A model generated the notes under the pieces. That model did not search any database, was not told where the DNA came from, and saw nothing but the letters and a program-made list of their open reading frames with translations. Shown piece by piece: positions 17,011 through 26,177 of a DNA stretch of 64,000 nt. The stretch's first letter is position 1, and the number at the start of each line of letters is the position of its first letter. The position numbers and the translations under genes are program-made. Source of the DNA: Pseudomonas sp. JUb42 (GTDB lineage Bacteria; Pseudomonadota; Gammaproteobacteria; Pseudomonadales; Pseudomonadaceae); assembly GCF_024807945.1 (NCBI RefSeq), contig NZ_JANUFD010000008.1, positions 186,001-250,000 on the forward strand, written 5' to 3'.

Positions 17011-18099
17011 TTACGGCGTTCCCGGCAACAAAAACCTTCCAACCAACGGCAAGTGATTGGATATCAACAAGGTGTCCTCACGCCTCACCCTGGCATCAAT
17101 ACGCTTGAGCAGCGGGCTGTAGAACAGGTAATCCAGGGTGCGGTCCGGGCCGTTGACCCGTGGGTCGTTGGGGAAGTGGGTCAGCCACTGTTCGCGGTCT
17201 ATGCCGCTGGCTTCGTCGTTGCTGGGGATCATCGGGTATTTGTCCCAGAGCAGGTGCAGGTCGCTGTCGGCTGAGTAGCGGCGGCGCTGTTCCGGGGGCA
17301 GGCGCTGGTATTGGCTCAGGGGCAATTGGTTGAAGTCGCCGCCGATCAGCCAGGGCGTGCCGTTGCTTTCCAGTTTGTCGAGCAGGCCGACGGTCATCTG
17401 GATTTGTTGCAGCGGCGTGTCGTCGTCGAGGGTGAAGGTATTCAGGTGAGTATTGATGACTGCCAGTTCCCGACCGTCGCCTAAAGGCAGGTAGCTGACC
17501 AGCAGGGCGCGTTTGGGGCGGAACTGCCGGCTGATGGGGTCGGTGGCGAGGATCGGCAGTTGCAGGCGTTCGGCGTGATTGATGCGGTAGCGGCTCAGGG
17601 TCGCCAGTTTCATGCCGACGCTGCCCATGATGTGGCGGTTCGGTACGAAATCGGCCTTCCAGTAGAAAGCTTCGGTGCTGCATGGGTATAGATCGACGAC
17701 CCGCTCCTGCAAAAGGGCCAACTGGTTCTGGTAGTCGGTGCTCTTGGCACCGTCGTTGACCTCCTGTAGCAGGACGATATCCGGCTGCTCGTCGCGAACG
17801 ACCCGGGCCACTTCGTCGAGGTTGAAGGCGGTGTCTTCCGGGGTAGGACGCTCATCGGTGCCGCTGCCGTCCGCCAGGTCGTACCAGAATACGTAGCGCT
17901 TGCCGCCCAGGTACTGGATGTTCCAGGTCATGACTTTCAGCGCCTGCCCCGGCACCAGGGGCGGCGCCTGCGTCTCGGCACTGCAACTGACCGGCAGTTT
18001 TTCGCGATTGGCCGGGTGCCAGGTCAAGCTGTAGATCGCAGCCCCGGACAGGCCGAGTAATAGCAGCACAAGCAGGACGTAACGGGGTAGTCGGGGCAT
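17011..18099 (-). CDS. Membrane-anchored endonuclease/exonuclease/phosphatase (EEP) family protein
   Basis: The 362-residue protein begins with one hydrophobic helix (about 5-25, signal anchor or signal peptide). The EEP domain follows with its usual motif series: MTWNIQYLGG, LLQEVNDG (Glu metal ligand), NTHLNTF, GGDFNQLP and the terminal SNHLPLVG (catalytic His). The family includes DNases, phosphodiesterases and sphingomyelinase-like enzymes, so the substrate is open; the N-terminal helix argues for action at or outside the inner membrane. It stands alone between REP elements and the YciC-like gene. Confidence 0.85.
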   Translation of the reverse strand: MPRLPRYVLLVLLLLGLSGAAIYSLTWHPANREKLPVSCSAETQAPPLVPGQALKVMTWNIQYLGGKRYVFWYDLADGSGTDERPTPEDTAFNLDEVARVVRDEQPDIVLLQEVNDGAKSTDYQNQLALLQERVVDLYPCSTEAFYWKADFVPNRHIMGSVGMKLATLSRYRINHAERLQLPILATDPISRQFRPKRALLVSYLPLGDGRELAVINTHLNTFTLDDDTPLQQIQMTVGLLDKLESNGTPWLIGGDFNQLPLSQYQRLPPEQRRRYSADSDLHLLWDKYPMIPSNDEASGIDREQWLTHFPNDPRVNGPDRTLDYLFYSPLLKRIDARVRREDTLLISNHLPLVGRFLLPGTP

Positions 18100-18166
18100 C
18101 GGCTCATGGCTGTTCGCGGACTATTAGTGGCTCGAGCATAGCCCAGTCGAGCCGCGATGACAGCCC

Positions 18167-18829
18167 TCAGGCGTTGGCCGGTGGCTCGGTGATCAGCATG
18201 AACAGGCGGAACATCACCACACTGGTGAACAGTTGCAGGAAGCTGCTGGTGCTGTCGATGAGCAGGGTGACCACGGCATTCTGCGGGTCTGGCAGGATCA
18301 TCAGGCTGAAGCGGCCCAGCAGTACCAGGGGCAGATAGACGCACAACAGGCAGACCAGGATCTGCACGAAATGGCCACGGGTCAGCACCGCGCTCTGGCG
18401 CATGGCCGCCAGTGGCGTCAGGCCACGCAGTACCAGCAGGTACTCGGCAAAGGCCAGTTTGATCATGATCCACACGCCGGGCAGGATAAACAGTGACAGC
18501 CCGGCCATGATCAGCAAGGTGCTCATGGCCGACAGCAGGGCGAAGGTCGGCCACAGGCGCAGGGCCAGTGCCAGCAGATCGCGTTTGCGCGGCGTGTCGC
18601 CGTGGCTGCGGGCGTCGAGAAACAGGATCAGTGCGCCGGTGTAGAGCGGGTAGAACAGCAGGCCGATGATCACTTCATAAACGCTGGCGGCGTTGTCCGA
18701 CACGTTGCTGTCGAGCACTTCCTTGGTCAGGGCTTCGAGGGCGACCAGTGGCAGGCAAAGCACGATGATGCTGGCCAGGTTGCGCCGGGAAAAATACAGG
18801 GCGTCACGAATAACGTTCAGCGGGTTCAT
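18167..18829 (-). CDS. YciC-family (UPF0259) inner-membrane protein
   Basis: The 220-residue protein has about six hydrophobic segments and starts MNPLNVIRDALYFSRRNLASII, typical of YciC-type proteins. The motif LTPLAAMRQSAVLTRGHF near 130-150 is the conserved amphipathic loop of the family. Function unknown, probably a membrane-resident accessory protein. I start it at 18829; the frame is open 24 codons upstream but that stretch is polar and unlike the family. It lies 67 bases upstream of the EEP gene on the same strand. Confidence 0.8.
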   Translation of the reverse strand: MNPLNVIRDALYFSRRNLASIIVLCLPLVALEALTKEVLDSNVSDNAASVYEVIIGLLFYPLYTGALILFLDARSHGDTPRKRDLLALALRLWPTFALLSAMSTLLIMAGLSLFILPGVWIMIKLAFAEYLLVLRGLTPLAAMRQSAVLTRGHFVQILVCLLCVYLPLVLLGRFSLMILPDPQNAVVTLLIDSTSSFLQLFTSVVMFRLFMLITEPPANA

Positions 18830-18892
18830 GGGCTTCCGGTCAAAGGCTATAAAAAAGCGGCTGGACACTTTAGCCCATGGCCTGTGCCGAAC

Positions 18893-18910
18893 CAAGGACA
18901 ACGGTCCTTG
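18893..18910. promoter_or_regulatory. Small perfect hairpin upstream of the YciC-like gene
   Basis: CAAGGAC AACG GTCCTTG, a 7-bp perfect stem without a T tract. It lies 64 bases upstream of the minus-strand start and 136 bases upstream of the plus-strand gene, so it could be an operator or leader hairpin. Low confidence. Confidence 0.3.
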
Positions 18911-19045
18911 AGGCTGCGTGTGGCATGGGCCTTCTTAACTTTTTATTTAACCTATTGAAAGGCCCCGCCACGGCCCCATTACCCCGGTGACACAGGGCCA
19001 TTTTGACCCTGCGACGATTTCCAACGGCAATCTAACGAGGTCGCC

Positions 19046-19786
19046 ATGAATAGCGAAGAGCAAACCCTGATCGATGGTCTTTTCTCGAAACTGAAAAGTG
19101 CCGAAGCCGCTTCAGCCCCCCGGGACGCCCAAGCGGAAGCGCGGATCAAGGAGCATCTCAGCCAACAGCCTGCTGCCCCGTATTACATGACCCAGGCGAT
19201 CCTGGTGCAGGAAGTGGCGGTCAATAAGCTCAACCAGCAGATCCGTGATTTGCAGGCGCAGTTGCAGCAGGCCCGTGCCCAGGCTCAGCCGGCCCCGGCC
19301 CAGAGCGGTGGTTTCCTGTCGAGCATCTTTGGTGGCGGTTCATCGCAGCCGCAAGCCCCTGCGCCTCAGCCGTCCTCCGGCGGCTGGCGCGATGGCCCGG
19401 CGAGTCCACCGCCTCAAGCCAATTACGCCGCACCACCACCGCAACAGCAGGCTGCGGCCCCGGCTGCACCCTTTGGCAGCGGCTTCCTCGGCGGCGCGCT
19501 GAAAACCGCAGCGGGCGTGGCCGGTGGTGTGATGCTAGCCGAAGGTATCAGCAGCCTGTTCCACCACAACAGTCAGCCTCAGGAGATTGTTGAAATCATC
19601 GAGCAACAACCGAGTCAGGCCAGCGACGCTGGCTTTGGCAACGGTGGCGGTGGTTGGGGCGACGAGAGCCAGCGGGTCAGCAACAACGACTCGTGGGGCG
19701 GCGGCAATGGCGGCGGTTTTGCCGACAGCGGCTACGACAGCAATGATGGCGGCGGTTTCATGGATGATGACGATTCGTTTGTCTGA
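19046..19786 (+). CDS. DUF2076 domain protein
   Basis: The 246-residue protein has an N-terminal helical part (1-85, MNSEEQTLIDGLFSKLKSAE...) with a coiled coil (VNKLNQQIRDLQAQLQQARAQ), a Pro/Gln/Ala-rich middle, a short hydrophobic Gly/Ala stretch (FLGGALKTAAGVAGGVMLAEGISSLF, about 150-175) and a Gly/Asp/Asn-rich acidic tail ending DDDDSFV. This is the layout of DUF2076 proteins, which are of unknown function. The start has a good upstream AACGAGG site. No partner gene is evident. Confidence 0.85.
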   Translation: MNSEEQTLIDGLFSKLKSAEAASAPRDAQAEARIKEHLSQQPAAPYYMTQAILVQEVAVNKLNQQIRDLQAQLQQARAQAQPAPAQSGGFLSSIFGGGSSQPQAPAPQPSSGGWRDGPASPPPQANYAAPPPQQQAAAPAAPFGSGFLGGALKTAAGVAGGVMLAEGISSLFHHNSQPQEIVEIIEQQPSQASDAGFGNGGGGWGDESQRVSNNDSWGGGNGGGFADSGYDSNDGGGFMDDDDSFV

Positions 19787-19810
19787 GTTCCTGATTTCGA
19801 GGTAAATCCT

Positions 19811-19902
19811 TGTGGGAGCGGATTCATCCGCGAAGGCGGCATTCCAGTCGATAGAAATGCATTGGATGTATTGGCCTCTTCGCGAATGAATTCGCTCCCA
19901 CA
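19811..19902. repeat. REP doublet, GAATTCATTCGCGAA class
   Basis: Arms TGTGGGAGCGGATTCATCCG and CGCGAATGAATTCGCTCCCA around about 45 bases, 25 bases after the DUF2076 stop. Confidence 0.88.
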
Positions 19903-20011
19903 ACTCGCTCTCGGTGTCTTCCCGATGGCATCATCATTCTCCTGCAACATCCTCAAACTGGCATACTGGGCGTCGATTCCGCTCCGGGATCCTGCTTCAT
20001 GAGGATGTGCG

Positions 20012-20491
20012 GTGAAGAAGATTGCGGTATTTGCCGATGTACAAAACCTGTATTACACCGTGCGCCAGGCCCATGGCTGTCACTTCAACTATGCGGCGCT
20101 GTGGGCTGATATCAGCCAGCGCGGGCAGATAGTCGAAGCCTATGCCTACGCCATCGACCGTGGCGACAGTAAACAGCAGCAGTTCCAGCAAATCCTTCGC
20201 AACCTGGGGTTTATCGTCAAGCTCAAGCCATACATCCAGCGCAGCGACGGCTCGGCCAAGGGCGATTGGGATGTGGGCATCACCATCGATATCATGGACG
20301 TCGCGCCTCAGGTCGATGAAGTGGTGCTGGCCTCCGGTGATGGCGATTTCGACATGTTGCTTGAGCGCATCATCGCCAAGCATGGCGTCGAAGCCGTGGC
20401 TTATGGCGTGCCCGGCCTCACCGCCAACTCGCTGATCCGCGCCGCCAGTCGTTATGTGCCCATCGAAGGTGCGTTGCTGCTGAAAAACTGA
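20012..20491 (+). CDS. NYN (LabA/DUF88-type) PIN-like ribonuclease domain protein
   Basis: The 159-residue protein is a single NYN/PIN-like domain. The acidic residues expected for metal-dependent RNA cleavage are visible: Asp9 in AVFADVQNLY, the KGDWDVGITID segment near 88-98 and SGDGDFDMLL near 110. Homologues are called LabA-like or NYN proteins and are predicted ribonucleases. The start is GTG at 20012 with an upstream GAGG. The next gene, 45 bases downstream, encodes a DEDDh exonuclease, so the pair may act in the same nucleic-acid turnover step; that is inference. Confidence 0.85.
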   Translation: MKKIAVFADVQNLYYTVRQAHGCHFNYAALWADISQRGQIVEAYAYAIDRGDSKQQQFQQILRNLGFIVKLKPYIQRSDGSAKGDWDVGITIDIMDVAPQVDEVVLASGDGDFDMLLERIIAKHGVEAVAYGVPGLTANSLIRAASRYVPIEGALLLKN

Positions 20492-20536
20492 CGTTCGCGT
20501 CTGTCTTGTATTTGCCTGCCAGGAAGGTTTTACCCC

Positions 20537-21151
20537 GTGTTGGAACGTATTGCGGTCATCGACTTTGAAACCACGGGCATGTCCCCGAACATGGGCTGCC
20601 GGGCGACGGAAATCGCCGTGGTGATCATGGAACAGGGGCGTATCGTCGAGCGTTACCAGAGCCTGATGAATGCCGGTGTGCGCATCCCCGGCTTTATCGA
20701 AAGCCTGACCGGCATCAGCAACGCCATGCTGCGCAGCGCACCGCCCGCCGCCCAGGTCATGCAGGAAGTCGCCGAGTTCGTCGGCGCGACGCCTCTGGTG
20801 GCGCATAACGCTTCCTTCGACCAGAAGTTCTGGGACGACGAACTGGCCCGCATCCAGCGCCAGCGCGTGCAGGCCTTTGCCTGTTCCATGCTGCTGGCCC
20901 GTCGCCTGATGCCGGAAGCACCCAACCACAAGCTCGGCACCCTGACCCGGTTTGCCGGCCTGCCCGATACCGGCAAGGCGCACCGGGCCATGGCCGATGC
21001 GGAAATGGCCGCCAACCTGATCGGCCACCTGGCCCTGCAACTGCGCCAGACCCATGGTCTGAGCGAAGTGTCCCATCCGCTGCTGTGTTCGCTGCAGAAG
21101 GTCCCGGCGGCGAAGATTCGCGAGACGCTCAAGCGTCATCGTGGTGCCTGA
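20537..21151 (+). CDS. DEDDh 3'-5' exonuclease
   Basis: The 204-residue protein is a compact DnaQ-like exonuclease: ExoI motif VIDFETTG (Asp9, Glu11), ExoII in VAHNASFDQKFW (about 93-104) and ExoIII HRAMADAEMAA (His about 151, Asp about 156), the DEDDh set. Unlike DnaQ epsilon it has no polymerase-binding tail. The GTG start at 20537 has an AGGAAGG ribosome site. It follows the NYN gene by 45 bases. Substrate (DNA or RNA) cannot be told from sequence. Confidence 0.88.
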   Translation: MLERIAVIDFETTGMSPNMGCRATEIAVVIMEQGRIVERYQSLMNAGVRIPGFIESLTGISNAMLRSAPPAAQVMQEVAEFVGATPLVAHNASFDQKFWDDELARIQRQRVQAFACSMLLARRLMPEAPNHKLGTLTRFAGLPDTGKAHRAMADAEMAANLIGHLALQLRQTHGLSEVSHPLLCSLQKVPAAKIRETLKRHRGA

Positions 21152-21166
21152 ATCACTGCAACACCC

Positions 21167-21219
21167 GTAGGAGCGGCTTTAGCCGCGAGGGCGCCCTCCC
21201 GGCTAAAGCCGGTCCTACA
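21167..21219. repeat. Short REP doublet, CGGCTTTAGCCGCG class
   Basis: GTAGGAGCGGCTTTAGCCGC faces GGCTAAAGCCGGTCCTAC with only a short GGGCGCCC-type centre. It may also act as the exonuclease gene's 3' hairpin. Confidence 0.85.
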
Positions 21220-21261
21220 GTCCGTCTTCCTTATAAAAATAACTGTCGATCCGAGTCTTCC

Positions 21262-22152
21262 ATGCCTTCTGCCCGCCGCTTTCCCTTGCTGCTCATCGGT
21301 GCCTTTTTTGCCTTGTACGTAATCTGGGGATCGACCTATCTGGTCATCCGCATCGGTATCGAAACCTGGCCGCCCCTGTTGCTGGCCGGTTCGCGTTTCA
21401 CCATCGCCGGGACCCTGCTGTATGCCGTGCTGCGCTTTCGTGGCGTGCCGTCGCCGACCTGGCAGCAATGGCGTGCGGCGGGGATGATCGGCTTTTTGCT
21501 GCTGGTCTGCGGCAATGGCGGCGTCAGCCTGGCCGAGCATGCCGGGGTCGCGTCGGGCGTCGCTGCGCTGTCGGTGGCGGTGGTGCCGCTGTTCACCCTG
21601 ATCTGCGGGCTGTTCTGGGGCCATCGCAATACCGGTCTGGAATGGGCGGGGATTCTGCTTGGTCTGGTCGGCATGATCCTGCTCAACCTCGGCTCCAATT
21701 TGCAGGCCAGCCCCTATGGCGCGGCGCTGGTAATCTTCGCGGCGGCGACCTGGGCTTTCGGTTCGGTGTGGAGCCGCTACCTGCCGTTGCCCGCAGGGCC
21801 CATGGCCAGTGCGGCGGAAATGATTGTCGCCGGCGTGGTGATGCTGGCGGGCAGTGCGCTGATAGGCGAGCACATGGAGCATTCGCCGGGCGTCGCCGGC
21901 TGGGCGGCGTTGGCCTATCTGGTGGTGTTCGGCTCCATCGTTGCGTTCAGCGCCTACATGTACCTGCTGAAAAACGTACGTCCGGCGGCGGCCACCAGCT
22001 ATGCCTACGTCAACCCCGTGGTGGCGGTGCTCCTGGGTATTGTCTTCGCCGACGAACACATCGGCATGGCGGAAAGCGTGGCGATGACGGTGATTATCAG
22101 TGCCGTGGTGCTGATCGGCCTGCCTCAGTGGCGCAAACCCAAGACCGTCTGA
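21262..22152 (+). CDS. yedA: EamA/DMT-family transporter YedA-like
   Basis: The 296-residue protein has ten predicted membrane helices in two EamA repeats. It aligns well with E. coli YedA: LYVIWGSTYLVIRIGIETWPPLLLAGSRF, the GNGGVSLAEH region, GSVWSRYLPLP and SYAYVNPVVAVLLG near the end. Members export amino acids or other metabolites; the YedA substrate is not firmly known. The start at 21262 excludes an unlikely N-terminal stretch overlapping the preceding exonuclease gene and REP element. Confidence 0.9.
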   Translation: MPSARRFPLLLIGAFFALYVIWGSTYLVIRIGIETWPPLLLAGSRFTIAGTLLYAVLRFRGVPSPTWQQWRAAGMIGFLLLVCGNGGVSLAEHAGVASGVAALSVAVVPLFTLICGLFWGHRNTGLEWAGILLGLVGMILLNLGSNLQASPYGAALVIFAAATWAFGSVWSRYLPLPAGPMASAAEMIVAGVVMLAGSALIGEHMEHSPGVAGWAALAYLVVFGSIVAFSAYMYLLKNVRPAAATSYAYVNPVVAVLLGIVFADEHIGMAESVAMTVIISAVVLIGLPQWRKPKTV

Positions 22153-22229
22153 GTCGGGCGGGCGCAGGCTAGACAAGGTAATATGGCGCCCATTGCTTCA
22201 ATGCGCTGAATTTTCCTGACGGTATTACC

Positions 22230-23564
22230 ATGACTTTCGCCTCCCTCGGCCTGATCGACCCCCTGCTGCGCGCCCTTGATGCGCTCGGCTACCAGACTCC
22301 GACTCCTGTTCAGGCCCAGGCCATTCCACCGGTCCTGGCCGGGCGTGACCTGATGGCCGCGGCCCAGACCGGCACCGGCAAGACCGCCGGTTTCGCCCTG
22401 CCGCTGCTGCAACGCCTGACCATGGAAGGCCCGAAAGTGGCCGCCAACTCAGTGCGTTCGCTGATCCTGGTGCCGACCCGCGAGTTGGCCGAACAAGTCC
22501 ACGAAGCCATCCGTCAGTACGCCGAACACCTGCCCCTAAGCACTTACGCCGTGTATGGCGGAGTCAGCATCAACCCGCAGATGATGAAGTTGCGCCGTGG
22601 TGTCGATGTGCTGGTCGCGACGCCGGGCCGTTTGCTGGATCTGCATCGGCAGAACGCGGTCAAGTTCAATCAGGTCGAGACTCTGATCCTCGACGAAGCA
22701 GACCGCATGCTCGACCTGGGCTTCTCCGAAGAGCTGCGCAGTGTCTATGCCGCGCTGCCGAAGAAGCGCCAGACCCTGCTGTTCTCGGCGACTTTCTCTG
22801 ACGCCATTCGCCAGTTGGCGACCCTGATGCTCGATAACCCCCTGAGCATCGAGGTCAGCCCGCGCAACGTGGCGGCGGCGTCGGTCAAGCAGTGGGTGGT
22901 GACGGTCGACAAGAAGCGCAAGCCCGAGTTGTTCATCCACCTGCTCAAGCGTCTGCGCTGGAGTCAGGTGCTGGTGTTCGCCAAGACCCGTAACGGCGTC
23001 GATCAACTGGTCGAACGCCTGCAGGGTCTGGGCATCAACGCCGACGGCATCCATGGCGACAAGCCCCAGGCCACTCGCCAGCGCGCCCTGGATCGCTTCA
23101 AGCTGCGTGAAGTGCAGATTCTGGTCGCCACCGACGTCGCCGCCCGCGGCCTGGATATCGACGACCTGCCGACCGTGGTCAACTTCGACCTGCCCATCGT
23201 CGCCGAAGACTACGTCCACCGCATTGGCCGTACCGGTCGTGCCGGTCTGACCGGGGAAGCGATTTCCCTGGTGTGTGCCGATGAAGTGGAGCTGTTGGCT
23301 GCCATTGAAGTGCTGACCCGTCAGACCTTGCGGCGCGAAGACGAGCAGGGCTTCGAACCCGAGCACCGTGTCCCCGAGACCGATGCCAGCGGGCAGATCC
23401 TGAAAAAGCCGAAGAAACCGAAAAAGCCCAAGACCGGCGGTGGCGGCAAGCGCAACCTCGGCAAATGGGTCGACAGCGGCGAAGTCGAACCTCAGGCCCC
23501 GGTGGCCAAGCCGGTGCGCAAAGTGCCGGTGTTCAACACCGGGCCGCGTAAGCGTAAGCCTTGA
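22230..23564 (+). CDS. rhlE: DEAD-box RNA helicase RhlE
   Basis: The 444-residue protein has all DEAD-box motifs: Q motif (GYQTPTPVQAQAIP), AQTGTGKT (about 47-54), PTRELAEQV, TPGRLLDL, DEAD (about 154), SAT, and HRIGRTGRAG (about 333). The C-terminal tail (about 385-444) is Lys/Pro/Gly-rich, giving non-specific RNA binding, as in RhlE. It is expected to remodel RNA in ribosome assembly and RNA decay. It is followed by a REP doublet and the convergent flavoprotein gene; the neighbouring PP_4765-type flavoprotein is a familiar pseudomonad arrangement. Confidence 0.92.
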   Translation: MTFASLGLIDPLLRALDALGYQTPTPVQAQAIPPVLAGRDLMAAAQTGTGKTAGFALPLLQRLTMEGPKVAANSVRSLILVPTRELAEQVHEAIRQYAEHLPLSTYAVYGGVSINPQMMKLRRGVDVLVATPGRLLDLHRQNAVKFNQVETLILDEADRMLDLGFSEELRSVYAALPKKRQTLLFSATFSDAIRQLATLMLDNPLSIEVSPRNVAAASVKQWVVTVDKKRKPELFIHLLKRLRWSQVLVFAKTRNGVDQLVERLQGLGINADGIHGDKPQATRQRALDRFKLREVQILVATDVAARGLDIDDLPTVVNFDLPIVAEDYVHRIGRTGRAGLTGEAISLVCADEVELLAAIEVLTRQTLRREDEQGFEPEHRVPETDASGQILKKPKKPKKPKTGGGGKRNLGKWVDSGEVEPQAPVAKPVRKVPVFNTGPRKRKP

Positions 23565-23599
23565 TGGAACTGCGCTGAAATATCCGTTAGGTGCGAATC

Positions 23600-23691
23600 T
23601 GTGGGAGCGAATTCATTCGCGAAGAGGCCAGTACATCCAATGCACTTCTATCGCCTGGAATGCCGTCTTCGCGGATGAATCCGCTCCCACA
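23600..23691. repeat. REP doublet, GAATTCATTCGCGAA class
   Basis: Arms TGTGGGAGCGAATTCATTCG and CGGATGAATCCGCTCCCACA around about 50 bases, between the convergent rhlE and flavoprotein genes. Confidence 0.88.
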
Positions 23692-23705
23692 ATGATTCCC
23701 CCCAT

Positions 23706-24953
23706 TCACGTCATTGTACGTTCGCGCAACCACTCTGCCACACCCAACCCCGCTATTCGCCCACTGGCAAAACACCCGGTCAGCAGATAACCGCCGGTCG
23801 GTGCTTCCCAATCGAGCATTTCTCCGGCGCAGAACACGCCCGGCAGGTTTTTCAGCATCAGACGCTCGTCCAGTGCGGCGAAGCTGACGCCTCCGGCGGT
23901 GCTGATGGCCTCGTCCAGCGGGCGAGTTCTGATCAGGGTCAGGGGCAGGGCCTTGATCGCCTGGGCCAGGCGCGCCGGGTCGCTGAAGGTGGCGGCGTCG
24001 GCCAGTTCGCGCAGCAACGCCGCCTTGATCCCGTCGATGCCTAACTGGCTGTGCAGGTGCTTGGCCATGGAGCGCGAGCCGCGGGGTTTGTGCAGGGCTT
24101 TTTCGACGGCGGCCAGGGGCTTGTTCGGCAGCAGGTCGATGCTGACGGTTGACGAGCTGTCACGGTTGATCTGCTCGCGTATCGGCGCCGACAGCGCATA
24201 GATCAGGCTGCCTTCGATGCCGGTTTCGGTGACCACGCATTCGCCCAGGCGTAGCGTCTGGCCTTGCAGACCGATGGCGACGTTTTTCAGCGGTGCCCCG
24301 GCAAACTTGCTGCGCAGCAGCTCGCTCCAGCCGGTCACTTCGAACCCGCAATTGCTCGGCTGCAACGGTGCGATCTCGACTGCGCGTTGTTGCAGCCACG
24401 GTCGCCAGGCGCCATCGGAACCCAGACGTGCCCAACTGGCGCCACCGAGGGCCAGCAGGGTCGCGTCAGGCTTGATTGCCAGTTCGCCATCGGGATGAGC
24501 GATACGCAGGCTGCCATTGTCATTCCAGCCCAGCCAGCGATGCCGTGTATGAATATTTACACCGGCTTCGCGCAGGCGTTTGAGCCAGGCACGCAGCAGC
24601 GGCGCGGCCTTCATATCAGTCGGGAAGACGCGTCCGGAGCTGCCGACAAAGGTCTGGATGCCCAGCTCATGAATCCACTGGCACAACGCCTCGGCGCCAA
24701 AGCTGCGCAGCCACGGCGCAACCTGGGGCGCGCGCTCGGCGTAGCGCGAGAGAAAGGCCGGGTAGGCTTCGGAATGGGTGATATTCATGCCGCCGACCCC
24801 GGCCAGCAGGAACTTGCGGCCCACCGAAGGCATGCCATCGTAGACATCCACTTGCAGGCCTGCCTGACTCAAGACCTCGGCCGCCATCAACCCGGCAGGG
24901 CCGCCGCCGATAATGGCGATGGAGGGGCGGGGCGTCAGAGCAGGCTGGGACAT
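23706..24953 (-). CDS. HI0933/YhiN-family flavoprotein (PP_4765 type)
   Basis: The 415-residue protein has an N-terminal FAD-binding Rossmann motif IIGGGPAGLMAAEVL (about 13-27), the family signature GRKFLLAGVGGMNITHSE near 45-62, the GGASWARLGSDG segment near 168 and a C-terminal GEMLDWEAPTGGYLL segment with a second FAD contact. It belongs to the HI0933-like oxidoreductases and fits the PP_4765 subfamily (TIGR03862). The reaction is unknown. It stands alone on its strand, convergent with rhlE. Confidence 0.88.
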   Translation of the reverse strand: MSQPALTPRPSIAIIGGGPAGLMAAEVLSQAGLQVDVYDGMPSVGRKFLLAGVGGMNITHSEAYPAFLSRYAERAPQVAPWLRSFGAEALCQWIHELGIQTFVGSSGRVFPTDMKAAPLLRAWLKRLREAGVNIHTRHRWLGWNDNGSLRIAHPDGELAIKPDATLLALGGASWARLGSDGAWRPWLQQRAVEIAPLQPSNCGFEVTGWSELLRSKFAGAPLKNVAIGLQGQTLRLGECVVTETGIEGSLIYALSAPIREQINRDSSSTVSIDLLPNKPLAAVEKALHKPRGSRSMAKHLHSQLGIDGIKAALLRELADAATFSDPARLAQAIKALPLTLIRTRPLDEAISTAGGVSFAALDERLMLKNLPGVFCAGEMLDWEAPTGGYLLTGCFASGRIAGLGVAEWLRERTMT

Positions 24954-25009
24954 GGCGGGATGATCGAAGGCAGTGGGGGTGGGGCATTCTACCTGATGGG
25001 TGATTTTGG

Positions 25010-25102
25010 TGTGGGAGCCGCCTTGGTAGCGACCGAGTGCGCAGCGCTCGCAATAGCTTCAGTGATTGATCTGGCCTCATCGCCAGCAAGCCGGCTCCCA
25101 CA
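25010..25102. repeat. Diverged REP doublet, GTGGGAGCCG class
   Basis: GTGGGAGCCGCCTTG and CAAGCCGGCTCCCAC form the outer arms around about 60 bases; the inner sequence (GCGACCGAGTGCGCAGCGCTCGC) is itself palindromic. It lies upstream of the flavoprotein gene and downstream of the deacetylase-like gene. Confidence 0.75.
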
Positions 25103-25134
25103 AATATCATTCCATGACAAATTGATGTGGATTA

Positions 25135-26052
25135 TTACAACCCCTCCGACAGCCAAACCCGCTGCGCACTGTGATGCAGTATCCCGTGGCGCCGCGCCAA
25201 TGCTTCGCGGTCTTTGCTATAGCCGCCGCCAATCACGCCCATGACCGGGATATCCCGGCCCAGGCAATGACGCATCACTGCCTCGTCGCGGGCGGCGACT
25301 CCGGCATCGGTCAGGCGCAGGTAGCCCAGGGCATCGTCCTGATGCACATCGACGCCGGCGTCATACAGCACCAGGTCCGGCTGATAGAGCGGCAGCAGGT
25401 AATTGAGGGTTTCGTTGACCACCTGCAGATAGTCGGCGTCGCCCATGCCCATGGGCAGCGGGATGTCCCAGTCGCTTGTGGCCTTGCGTGCCGGAAAGTT
25501 CTTTTCGCAATGCAGGGATACGGTGATGGCGTCTTCGGTATCGGCGAGGATCCGCGCCGTGCCATCGCCCTGATGCACATCACAATCGAAGATCAGTATC
25601 TTGCCGACCCGGCCGCTTTGCAGCAGATAGTGGCTGATAATGGCCAGGTCGTTGAAGATGCAGAAGCCCGCCGGGTAGTCATAGTGGGCATGGTGGGTGC
25701 CGCCCGCCAGATGGCAGGCCAGGCCATGTTGCAGGGCCTGCTCGGCGGTCAGCAGCGAGCCGCCCACGGCACGCACCGTACGTCGCGCCAGATCTTCGCT
25801 CCAGGGCAGGCCGAGGCGGCGCTGGTCCTCGCGGGACAGGTCGCCGTCCATGTAGCGGCGGATATAGCCGGGGTCATGGGCCAGGGCGAGAATGTCGTCC
25901 GGGCAAACCTCTGGACGAAGCAATTGAACATCCGTGGTCAGGCCGCTGTCGATCAAGTGGTCGCGCAGCAAACGGAACTTGTCCATCGGGAAGCGATGGT
26001 CGGGCGGGAACGCGGGACTGTAGTCGTCGTGGTAGATCAGTGGCAGGGACAT
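25135..26052 (-). CDS. Histone deacetylase-like (class IV type) amidohydrolase
   Basis: The 305-residue protein is an arginase/deacetylase-fold enzyme. The zinc-site and active-site motifs are visible: GGTHHAHYDYPAGFCIFND (about 117-135, tandem His), IFDCDVHQGDGTA (about 157-169; Asp and His ligands), YDAGVDVHQDD (about 235) and GGGYSKD near the end. Bacterial members deacetylate small acetylated amines or proteins; the substrate here is unknown. I start at 26052 (MSLPLIYHDDYSPAFP), which matches the family N-terminus. Confidence 0.88.
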   Translation of the reverse strand: MSLPLIYHDDYSPAFPPDHRFPMDKFRLLRDHLIDSGLTTDVQLLRPEVCPDDILALAHDPGYIRRYMDGDLSREDQRRLGLPWSEDLARRTVRAVGGSLLTAEQALQHGLACHLAGGTHHAHYDYPAGFCIFNDLAIISHYLLQSGRVGKILIFDCDVHQGDGTARILADTEDAITVSLHCEKNFPARKATSDWDIPLPMGMGDADYLQVVNETLNYLLPLYQPDLVLYDAGVDVHQDDALGYLRLTDAGVAARDEAVMRHCLGRDIPVMGVIGGGYSKDREALARRHGILHHSAQRVWLSEGL

Positions 26053-26177
26053 TTGGCGTGCAGGGCAGGGACGAAGGCTGATCTTGCCAGCATTGGCAGA
26101 CAACGCACAGCCTTTAGCGAAATCACCGCGCTACACTTGCCCGCACACACTCACTGGCCGGTTATGGGAGCAAACCG

